Assembly: GCA_003222935.1 (NCBI GenBank)
Contig: QHXL01000092.1
Coordinates: forward strand, 1 to 9,672
Source: Acidobacteriota bacterium
Lineage (GTDB): Bacteria; Acidobacteriota; Blastocatellia; Pyrinomonadales; Pyrinomonadaceae
Length of the DNA stretch: 9,672 nt
Direction: 5' to 3'
The position numbers and the translations under genes are program-made. Positions within the stretch are counted from its first letter, which is position 1; each line of letters begins with the position of its first letter. The notes under the pieces were generated by a model. The model was not told the DNA's origin and did not search any database. It saw only the letters and a list, made by a program, of their open reading frames with translations. Below, one piece after another: positions 1 to 6,033 of this stretch.

Positions 1-1
1 C

Positions 2-1624
2 TTCGAAGACGTTACCGACAAGACCGCCGTCGCAGCCTTCAAAAATCGCAGTGGCACTTCAGCAAAGGAATACATTTTCGACACCGTCTCCGCGGGAGTA
101 GCCCTTTTTGATTACGACGGTGACGGCCTCCTGGATATTTATTTGTTGAATGGCTCGACGCTGGACGCGGTCCGTGGGAAAGAAGAATCTCCTCGAGCTG
201 CTCTATATCGAAATTTGGGAAACTGGAAGTTTGAAGACGTTACCGAGAAAACGGGCGTCGCAAATCAACGTTGGGGAATGGGAGTCGCAATCGGCGATTA
301 CAACAACGATGGTCGACCTGATATTTACGTCAGCAACCTTGGTGTCTCGCGTCTCTACCGAAACAACGCCAATGGTTCATTTACTGACGTAGCTGAAGAG
401 TTAAAAGTCGCGCGGAGAGGTTGGAGCACGGGAGCAACGTGGGGAGACTACGACCGGGATGGTCGGCTTGACCTCTTTGTTCCAGGTTACGTACGCGTAG
501 ATTTCAATAAGTTACCTGCCACTCCCTCGGCTGCAAACAGTTCGCTGTGTCAGTTTCGAGGTGTACCAACGATGTGTGGCCCACGCGGGCTCAGCGGCGA
601 GAGTGACACCCTCTACCGGCAGAAGGCTGACGGAACGTTCGAGGACGTAAGCGTTCGAGCCGGTGTCAACGACCCGCAAAAGTACTATGGCTTTACTTCT
701 TCATTCGTTCATATCAACGACGACAACTTGCTCGATTTGATTGTTGTCAACGACTCAAATCCAAATCAACTCTACATCAACAAAGGCGATGGCACTTTTA
801 CTGAAACCGGGTATGAAGCAGGTGTGGCACTCAACGAAAACGGTCGTGAGCAAGCAGGAATGGGTCTCGCAGTTGGAGACTACGACAACGATGGCCGCAT
901 TGATTTTCACATAACAAACTTCTCGGACGACTCCAATACCCTGTATCACAACGACGGCGAGGGAAACTTTGCCGACGAAACCTTTCCAGCTGGCCTGGGT
1001 GAACCGACACTGCCATTTCTTGGTTGGGGCACCACGTTCATCGATTACGACAACGATGGCTGGAGCGACTTGATGGTTGCGAATGGACACGTTTATCCGG
1101 CAGTTGATGATTACGCGTGGGGAACAACCTATGCTCAGCAACCACTTCTTTTTCGTAACTTAAGGAATGGTAAGTTTGAGCGAGTCGGCGCAGCGCCTGG
1201 AAGCGCACTTGCTTCTGCCTGGCGCTCGCGAGGAATGGCAAGTGGTGACCTGGATGGTGACGGGCGGGTCGACCTGGTCATCAACAATATCGATTCAAAG
1301 CCCGCTATCCTGAAGAACGTTACCCAACCCGCAGGTCACTGGATCGCGTTGCGCCTCATAGGTGATGTCAATAAGAAAAGCCCAGCTGACTCGATCGGCA
1401 CAACAGTCTATGTTTCTGCCAACAAGATCCGACAACGTCAGGATGTAATCAGCGGAACCAGTTACGCGTCTCAGAACGATCTCACGTTGCATTTCGGACT
1501 GGGCTCAGCTACTCGCATCGATAAGGTCGAAATACGCTGGCCCAATGGTGCGTTAGAGGTTGTTACGATCCCCGCGATTGAGCGTAAGGTAACCATCGCC
1601 ATGGGAAAAGGCCTGGTGAAGTAA
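2..1624 (+). CDS. CRTAC1-like FG-GAP/VCBS repeat protein with C-terminal ASPIC/UnbV domain (5' partial)
   Basis: This is probably an extracytoplasmic beta-propeller protein with calcium-binding FG-GAP/VCBS repeats; the substrate or ligand is unknown. The frame is open to the left edge, and the 47 codons before the first possible start (TTG at 143) encode typical family sequence, FEDVT followed by FDYDGDGLLD. The start therefore lies outside the window. In the 540 visible residues, D-x-D-x-D-G-x-x-D calcium loops begin near residues 37, 99, 149, 293, 348 and 416. A seventh, near 237 (HINDDNLLD), has lost the first and third Asp and the Gly. A Cys pair (183 and 192, CQFRGVPTMCGPRG) matches the insertion usual in CRTAC1-like proteins. 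The end (about 445-517; GTSYASQ, HFGLG, RWPNG) is an ASPIC/UnbV domain. Any signal peptide would be upstream. The family call is firm; the function is not known. Confidence 0.93.
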   Translation, partial: FEDVTDKTAVAAFKNRSGTSAKEYIFDTVSAGVALFDYDGDGLLDIYLLNGSTLDAVRGKEESPRAALYRNLGNWKFEDVTEKTGVANQRWGMGVAIGDYNNDGRPDIYVSNLGVSRLYRNNANGSFTDVAEELKVARRGWSTGATWGDYDRDGRLDLFVPGYVRVDFNKLPATPSAANSSLCQFRGVPTMCGPRGLSGESDTLYRQKADGTFEDVSVRAGVNDPQKYYGFTSSFVHINDDNLLDLIVVNDSNPNQLYINKGDGTFTETGYEAGVALNENGREQAGMGLAVGDYDNDGRIDFHITNFSDDSNTLYHNDGEGNFADETFPAGLGEPTLPFLGWGTTFIDYDNDGWSDLMVANGHVYPAVDDYAWGTTYAQQPLLFRNLRNGKFERVGAAPGSALASAWRSRGMASGDLDGDGRVDLVINNIDSKPAILKNVTQPAGHWIALRLIGDVNKKSPADSIGTTVYVSANKIRQRQDVISGTSYASQNDLTLHFGLGSATRIDKVEIRWPNGALEVVTIPAIERKVTIAMGKGLVK

Positions 1625-1825
1625 TTAAGGTCAAGCTTCAGTAGAGTGGCGGAACTTCAGTAGTCGCTCTTGCTGGGAGCAAATAGTAGTTGTTCGCAGA
1701 CGGCTTTGCCGCCTGTTGTGAGGGATGGCTGTGCCTTTCCGTAGCGACTCGCTCTTTCGCCTGGGCTGCGCCCTTTGAAATAATTTCTGCGTTTTTACCT
1801 ACGGGTGATCGGTGCGATCACATAT
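1625..1825. other. Non-coding gap between convergent genes, with small hairpins
   Basis: About 200 bases lie between the stop of the CRTAC1-like gene and the stop of the lactonase gene; no convincing coding sequence was seen. Three potential hairpins are visible: 1697-1715 (CGGC-TTT-GCCG core with CAG/CTG flanks), 1763-1773 (GGGC-TGC-GCCC followed by TTT) and 1805-1821 (perfect 7-bp stem GTGATCG/CGATCAC with a GTG loop). None is followed by a good T-run on either strand, so classical intrinsic terminators are not supported. The convergent layout would still suit a shared transcription end. Confidence 0.5.
1805..1821. repeat. Perfect 7-bp inverted repeat just beyond the lactonase stop
   Basis: GTGATCG and CGATCAC flank a 3-base GTG loop. 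It lies 4 bases past the lactonase stop codon on the minus strand. Either strand can fold it. No U-tract follows, so it could be a 3'-end stabilising hairpin, a protein-binding palindrome or chance. Confidence 0.4.
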
Positions 1826-2989
1826 TCAGTTCAGAGATAGGAATCTCACACACGAAGGTGTTCCAACCTCGAAGCTTTGCCCTGTTGAGGTCAGCCGTCC
1901 CGTCTGCGGATCAATTCTGAACAAGACAAGCGAGTTCGACGACTGGTTAGCTGCGATAAGCCAGGTGCCGCTTGGATCAATCGCGAAGCTACCCGGCGTT
2001 TTCCCTTGCGTAGGGACAGATTCAACCAGCGTCAGAGTTCCCTCTTTAGCGATTGAGTAAACAGCAATATCGTCAGCACCCCGGTTCGACGCGTAGAGGA
2101 ACCTACCGTTGGGATGAACTTGAAGACTTGCAGAGCTGTTTGCACCGCTAAAGTTCTGCGGTAGCGTTGAAATAATCTGCGACTCCTTTAGAGAGCCGGT
2201 CGAATACGTAAACGCTGTGAGCGTCGACTGGAGCTCATTCACCACGTAAAAGAACTTGCCGCTAGGGTGAAAGACAAACTGACGCGGTCCAGATCCGGGA
2301 GGTAGCGAGGCAAACGACGGATTGTTAGGCGTCAGCTTTCCCTTCCCCGCGTCAAACAGATAAGTGAAAATTTTGTCTAGACCGAGATCCGCCACAAAAG
2401 CGAAGCGGTTGTCAGGTGAGACATTGATCGCGTGTGAGTGAGGTCCCTGCTGGCGTTGTGGATGGACACCAGTCCCGCTGTACACAATGAAGTCTGAGCT
2501 TTCACCAAGAGTCCCATCTTTCTTGACGGGAAAAACTGCGACGCATCCGTTCCCGGCGTTCGACCCAAAGTTTGCTACCAGCAGGTTTTGACCAGTTCGA
2601 TCCAACGTCACGTAGGCCGGATCGATTCCACGTGTAGAGGAGGAGTTGAGAAGCGTCAACTTTGCCGTTTTTGGATCGATGGCGTAAGCGAGCACCACAC
2701 CCAAACTCGTTCGATCAACGGCCGTGGGCCGACTAACAGCATAAAGGAACCGGCGGTTTGGGTGCACTGCTATGAAGACCGGTCTCATAGTGTCTGCCGC
2801 CAGCCCCAATGGCTCCATCTTGCCTGAGCTCAAGTCCATTCGCCATGCGTAAATCCCTTTGCTGGGTTCTCGTTTGAAAGTGCCAACGTAGACGATCGCT
2901 TTGCCGCCATTCTTTTCGGCGGTCACTGGGTAAGTGGACCAGGTGATAAGCGGGAGCATGATGAGAAGGAAACGACGAGCGAGACGCAT
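1826..2989 (-). CDS. Secreted lactonase-family (6-phosphogluconolactonase-like) seven-bladed beta-propeller protein
   Basis: The 387-aa protein matches the Lactonase/Pgl beta-propeller family, whose best-known member hydrolyses 6-phosphogluconolactone in the cytoplasm. This one begins with a signal peptide (MRLARRFLLIMLPL..., probable cleavage after VTA at residue 24), so an exported lactonase or binding role is more likely than a place in the pentose phosphate pathway. Family motifs include HSHAINVSP (184-192) with FVADLGLDK (198-206), GSGPRQF with FHPSGK (232-245), VNE (250-252) and repeated HPNGRFLYA-type blade strands. In the last blades the usual PR.F motif reads PGSF (332-335), losing an arginine common in relatives. 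The ATG is supported by GGAGAGGA ending 4 bases before it. It is monocistronic, convergent with the CRTAC1-like gene and divergent from the DUF4214-type remnant. The substrate cannot be told from sequence. Confidence 0.9.
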   Translation of the reverse strand: MRLARRFLLIMLPLITWSTYPVTAEKNGGKAIVYVGTFKREPSKGIYAWRMDLSSGKMEPLGLAADTMRPVFIAVHPNRRFLYAVSRPTAVDRTSLGVVLAYAIDPKTAKLTLLNSSSTRGIDPAYVTLDRTGQNLLVANFGSNAGNGCVAVFPVKKDGTLGESSDFIVYSGTGVHPQRQQGPHSHAINVSPDNRFAFVADLGLDKIFTYLFDAGKGKLTPNNPSFASLPPGSGPRQFVFHPSGKFFYVVNELQSTLTAFTYSTGSLKESQIISTLPQNFSGANSSASLQVHPNGRFLYASNRGADDIAVYSIAKEGTLTLVESVPTQGKTPGSFAIDPSGTWLIAANQSSNSLVLFRIDPQTGRLTSTGQSFEVGTPSCVRFLSLN

Positions 2990-2993
2990 TTTA

Positions 2994-3001
2994 TCCTCTC
3001 C
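2994..3001 (-). promoter_or_regulatory. Shine-Dalgarno for the lactonase-family gene
   Basis: On the minus strand GGAGAGGA precedes ATAAATG-type sequence, with GAGG ending 5 bases before the ATG at 2989. It supports the start that includes the whole signal peptide. No convincing -35/-10 pair was identified in the short stretch up to the DUF4214-type remnant. Confidence 0.75.
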
Positions 3002-3053
3002 GGTTGCCTACACATCCCGGGTGCATCCTAGCCTCACTTATTTATGTACGTCT

Positions 3054-3237
3054 GAATTCAATTGCGCGTTTGTGCTGATGCAGTACCTCGGGTATATGCG
3101 TCGCAATCCCAACGATCCGCAGGATACTGACTCCGCCGGGTATGAATTCTAATCAATTCAACGGCAATTTTGTGAACGCGGAGATGGTGAAAGCGTTCAT
3201 CGTTTCTGGCGAATACCGCCACAGGTTCGGGCCTTGA
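3054..3237 (+). pseudogene. Truncated, frameshifted remnant of a DUF4214-type C-terminal tail
   Basis: Plus-strand frame from 3054 reads EFNCAFVLMQYLGYMRRNP and continues to GYEF, then hits TAA at 3150-3152. The next frame from 3151 continues the same family sequence (NQFNGNFVNAEMVKAFI, then SGEYRHRFGP) to TGA at 3235-3237. Aligned with the intact tail at the right window edge, it lacks exactly 14 nt after position 3150, which removes WL.KL and creates the stop. Outside the gap I count about 130 of 166 identical bases by eye, with most differences at third codon positions, so this is a decayed old paralog and not a recent copy. Upstream of 3054 the frame shows no family sequence, so the 5' body is gone. 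No start or RBS is evident and it is unlikely to be expressed as a functional protein. Confidence 0.85.
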
Positions 3238-3244
3238 TGCGAGA

Positions 3245-4201
3245 CTATTGCCCCGCGCAAAGCTCGAACGAAGAAGGCAAGGAGCGGAACAGTTGAGCTG
3301 AGCTTTGCGCTGGGGCGTACTGCAAAGCGATGGTAATCAAAATGGGATCCTTCGGCTTTCCGGACACTCGGAAAATCGTTTGAGGTGGCGGGTCTTTTCT
3401 ACCCAACAGACTGGAGACTTTGGAGCCGGCAGCCATTTCTGCTTTGGTGTAATTGACGACAGCGTGGTGGGCAACCTCTACCCGCTTCGCTGGAGCTTTC
3501 CACGATTGTTCCCAGTGCGCAAACTGTTCGTTTGGCAGCTTTATCGCTTTCGCTGTGAGTTCCAGGCCCGGAATAGGCTGAGGCGTAACCAAAACAGTCA
3601 AGACTTCACTAACCTGGTCAGGACGACTCTTGGTCATTCTGAAATAGATCGGCTTATCTTCCTGATCCGGAATCTCGGTCAAGCGCCCCGCCGACACTTT
3701 GTTGTCGCCGTTCCGGATCTTTAACGTCGGGAAGATAAGATAAGGATCGCTAAAAGTTCCGTCTGCATATTCCTCTCTATCGATTACGTAGAGATAACCA
3801 GCCCGCGGCGACTCAATACTAAGCCGCACCTTCTGCCCAACCGTGAATTTCGTATCGGAACTGACGCGCTCCGCAACCAGAAAAGGATCTGAATCCTCTT
3901 CGTGAGTTAAGAGACGTGTCTGAACATCGTCTTTTGCAGCCGCTGGTCGCAAACGCCAGAGGGTGACTCCAAGTAATTCCGATGCAAAACTGGGCGGCGC
4001 GGTGGTCGTCGCTTTCGGATCCGGTGTTCGAGGCGGCTTTGGACCAGGACGCGAATTTATGAACTCCGCCGCAAACAACTGTCGAGACGATTCGTCGTCG
4101 TCAGATTGTTGAGTAGCAACTTTGGCTGAGCCCAGGGGAATGATGCTCATTACCAGTAGTGCCGCAACCGTCACGGCAAAGCCCACACGACGCTTCTTCA
4201 T
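3245..4201 (-). CDS. Exported DUF4384-like domain protein, last gene of the caspase-kinase block
   Basis: The 318-aa product has a signal peptide (MKKRRVGFAVTVAALLVMS, probable cleavage after GSA near 26; no lipobox Cys), then a Pro/Thr-rich linker (about 50-70). A DUF4384-like beta domain follows at about 115-215 (GQKVRLSIESPRAGYLYVID, then YLIFP, then IPDQ). DUF4384-type domains are thought to be sensing or binding domains next to kinases and peptidases; no catalytic motif is seen. The domain resembles the ectodomain of the kinase encoded just upstream (SPxAGxLYxI...), suggesting a common ligand or direct interaction. It lies 86 bases after the kinase stop, on the same strand, with a strong RBS of its own. 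Its stop is only 7 bases from the end of the DUF4214-type remnant. Family assignment is by motif resemblance; the role is unknown. Confidence 0.8.
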   Translation of the reverse strand: MKKRRVGFAVTVAALLVMSIIPLGSAKVATQQSDDDESSRQLFAAEFINSRPGPKPPRTPDPKATTTAPPSFASELLGVTLWRLRPAAAKDDVQTRLLTHEEDSDPFLVAERVSSDTKFTVGQKVRLSIESPRAGYLYVIDREEYADGTFSDPYLIFPTLKIRNGDNKVSAGRLTEIPDQEDKPIYFRMTKSRPDQVSEVLTVLVTPQPIPGLELTAKAIKLPNEQFAHWEQSWKAPAKRVEVAHHAVVNYTKAEMAAGSKVSSLLGRKDPPPQTIFRVSGKPKDPILITIALQYAPAQSSAQLFRSLPSSFELCAGQ

Positions 4202-4287
4202 ACCTACCTCCTCAAGTGTTCCCGAGAATACAAATTACGAAGCCTTACGACGATAAAGAGATTTCATAAGACACGAACCGACAAGAA
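4202..4287 (-). other. 86-base spacer between kinase and DUF4384-like genes
   Basis: This is the widest gap inside the three-gene block. Apart from the RBS next to the downstream ATG, I see no clear hairpin with a T-run and no well-spaced -35/-10 pair. Read-through transcription from the kinase gene is the simplest reading, but a weak internal promoter cannot be excluded. Confidence 0.4.
4207..4213 (-). promoter_or_regulatory. Strong Shine-Dalgarno for the DUF4384-like gene
   Basis: GAGGAGG followed by a 5-base spacer (TAGGT) precedes the ATG at 4201. It fixes the start and implies efficient independent initiation of this gene within the block. Confidence 0.85.
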
Positions 4288-6009
4288 CTAGTGATGTTCC
4301 AGTTCGATAAGCTTCACCAGCACGTCGGATTTACTGCGTACCTGAACGACATAATTGACCTTGTCAATGTACTCCTCAGGTTCGTTTGACGAGTGTGACG
4401 ACAGAAACGTACGGATAGCGTCAATCCGTTGCTGATCAGAAATGACCCCACGGTCCTTCGGATTCACAACACCTTTAACGGCCTCAAATTCAGGAACTTC
4501 ATTAGCCGACCATACGAGCCAGAGTTTTTCTTTGCCCTGGCTAGGATCGAGTTGGAATGGTCCAATTTCACGCTGCTGGCCCTCTGCGAGCAGGGCAGAA
4601 CCCTTACTGTACTTTGGAGACGGATACAGCAAGTTGTAGGTAATGGTGTTTGCCTGTGGACCTTCGTTGATTAGGTACAGGAATCCGGCTTGAGGACTCG
4701 CGATGTTTAGCGTGACCCGCCATCCATCGGCGAGAGTCTCACGTCCGGTTGATTTGAAAGGCTGTTGATACTTTGTTCCATCCGGAAGGTACTTCTGGAC
4801 CCTCAAGAAATAATCGACCTTGCGAGTCGTTGCGGCGCTGGTCGTTGTTGGATTGCCCGCGGGTGGCTGGCTTACGGCAACAGGTTCGTTGGCCACGCTC
4901 CTGGTTGAGCTTTTCCAGATGAAGGCGGCCGCGGTTGCAGCCACGGCTAACAAGAGAATCACAGGAACTACCAGCAACCACGGTTTTCGTTTCTGCGGGA
5001 GAGGTGCTGCCACCTCTTTCTTTAAGTGGACTGTTTTTGCTATTGCCTGGGCTCGACGTGATGCAGAGACTGTTCCCTCTAACATGGCTTCAGCAAAAGC
5101 ATCCGCAAATTTACCCGCTGTGGCAAACCGGTCTTCTGGTTCGAAAGAGAGCGCTCTCAGGATTACGTCGTCAGCTGCCAGAGGCAAACCCCGACGCAAA
5201 TCGCTGGGCTTAATCTTTACTCCCGCGCGTTGTATCTCACTTAACTGAAAAAGCGTGGTGGGGTTGAAAGGCCTGCGAGTCGTCAACATCTCGTAAGCAA
5301 TTGTGCCCAGTGAGTAGATGTCCGTCGACGCAGATACCGTTTGAGCATTTATCTGTTCCGGCGCCATATAAACGATGGTTCCGGCGGTCTCTCCCACCAC
5401 GGTACTAGGGGCAAGTCGAGAATCCTTTACCTTGGCAATTCCAAAGTCAATTAACTTTACCTGCTCTTCCTCACCGTCGAGCTGGCGAACCATGACATTC
5501 TCTGGTTTAAGGTCGCGATGAACTATCCCTTTTTCATGAGCTGCTTTCAGAGCGTAGCCAACTTGATGAATGATGTTAGTGACTCGGTCGAAGTCCATTC
5601 CATTGCGTTCCTCCTCCATTAAGGAGCGCAAACTAACGCCCTCCACATACTCCATCACGATGAAGGGATTTCCGCTGGGCATGTTGCCCGTTGCCAGCAC
5701 GCCTACCACGCCGGGATGATCGATCCGGGAAAGTGCTTCAATCTCATGGCGAAACTTCTGAACAACCCAGTCATTGTCCAGCGACTTCTCGAGCAGCAGC
5801 TTGATCACAACCGGTTTAGACAACAACTCCAGATCGCGCGCCAGGTACACTGCACCAAAGCCACCCTTTCCGATCTCTTTCTCGACCAGGTAACGTTCTT
5901 TGAGCGTCAGTCCAATGATGGAATCCGAGGCAAGAGCCCTGACGGCGCCAGCGCTTGAACCATTTGATTCATTGGCGACAACAGTCCGGCTGGTTTGATC
6001 ACTAATAAT
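4288..6009 (-). CDS. Transmembrane Hanks-type Ser/Thr protein kinase with DUF4384-like ectodomain, probable ATT start
   Basis: About 573 aa if started at ATT 6009. Kinase domain (about 40-310): glycine loop GKGGFG (47-52), catalytic Lys70 in VVIK, HRDLKPEN (164-171, catalytic Asp166), DFG (188-190), a Thr/Ser-rich activation segment and MAPE (215-218). All catalytic residues are present, so it should phosphorylate Ser/Thr. A basic stretch (KRKP) precedes one transmembrane helix (about 344-365), then a Pro/Thr linker and a DUF4384-like domain (about 397-505; SPQAGFLYLI, LLYPSPKY). Topology: kinase inside, sensor outside. The GTG at 5850 cannot be the start, because it would delete the glycine loop. 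No ATG, GTG or TTG occurs in frame between the caspase stop and that GTG, but AAGGAGGTGG lies 6 bases before ATT. The gene follows the caspase gene by 24 bases in the same reading frame. A sequencing error at the start codon is the main alternative. Confidence 0.88.
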   Translation of the reverse strand: MISDQTSRTVVANESNGSSAGAVRALASDSIIGLTLKERYLVEKEIGKGGFGAVYLARDLELLSKPVVIKLLLEKSLDNDWVVQKFRHEIEALSRIDHPGVVGVLATGNMPSGNPFIVMEYVEGVSLRSLMEEERNGMDFDRVTNIIHQVGYALKAAHEKGIVHRDLKPENVMVRQLDGEEEQVKLIDFGIAKVKDSRLAPSTVVGETAGTIVYMAPEQINAQTVSASTDIYSLGTIAYEMLTTRRPFNPTTLFQLSEIQRAGVKIKPSDLRRGLPLAADDVILRALSFEPEDRFATAGKFADAFAEAMLEGTVSASRRAQAIAKTVHLKKEVAAPLPQKRKPWLLVVPVILLLAVAATAAAFIWKSSTRSVANEPVAVSQPPAGNPTTTSAATTRKVDYFLRVQKYLPDGTKYQQPFKSTGRETLADGWRVTLNIASPQAGFLYLINEGPQANTITYNLLYPSPKYSKGSALLAEGQQREIGPFQLDPSQGKEKLWLVWSANEVPEFEAVKGVVNPKDRGVISDQQRIDAIRTFLSSHSSNEPEEYIDKVNYVVQVRSKSDVLVKLIELEHH

Positions 6010-6014
6010 GGGCC

Positions 6015-6022
6015 ACCTCCTT
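6015..6022 (-). promoter_or_regulatory. Near-perfect Shine-Dalgarno that fixes the kinase start at ATT
   Basis: The minus strand reads AAGGAGGT, continuing GGCCC, then ATT ATT AGT. AAGGAGGTG matches the usual 16S rRNA 3' end over nine bases. The GGAGG core ends 6 bases before the first ATT (6009-6007) and 9 before the second (6006-6004). This sits in the 24-base gap after the caspase stop and has no other start codon to serve: the overlapping GTG at 6017-6015 (GTG GCC CAT TAT TAG) stops at once. Confidence 0.8.
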
Positions 6023-6033
6023 GGTATAACGAC

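Noticed and set aside
755..1141. 128-codon open frame on the minus strand opposite the CRTAC1-like gene
   Set aside because: It is low-complexity antisense of the D-x-D-x-D-G repeats (VVVI-type strings) and has no RBS or family motif.
143..1624. CRTAC1-like gene starting at TTG 143
   Set aside because: The frame stays open to base 2 and encodes family sequence there (FEDVT, FDYDGDG); the TTG has no RBS and is internal.
1763..1776. Intrinsic terminator for the CRTAC1-like gene
   Set aside because: The stem is only 4 bp and is followed by just three T; too weak to call.
2934..3152. 72-codon open frame on the plus strand as a real small gene
   Set aside because: The first half is antisense to the lactonase signal peptide; only the part from about 3054 has meaning, as part of the DUF4214-type remnant.
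4288..5850. Kinase reading starting at GTG 5850 (520 aa)
   Set aside because: It begins inside GAVYLARD, after the glycine loop, so the ATP-binding motif would be lost; intact GKGGFG is encoded just upstream in the same frame.
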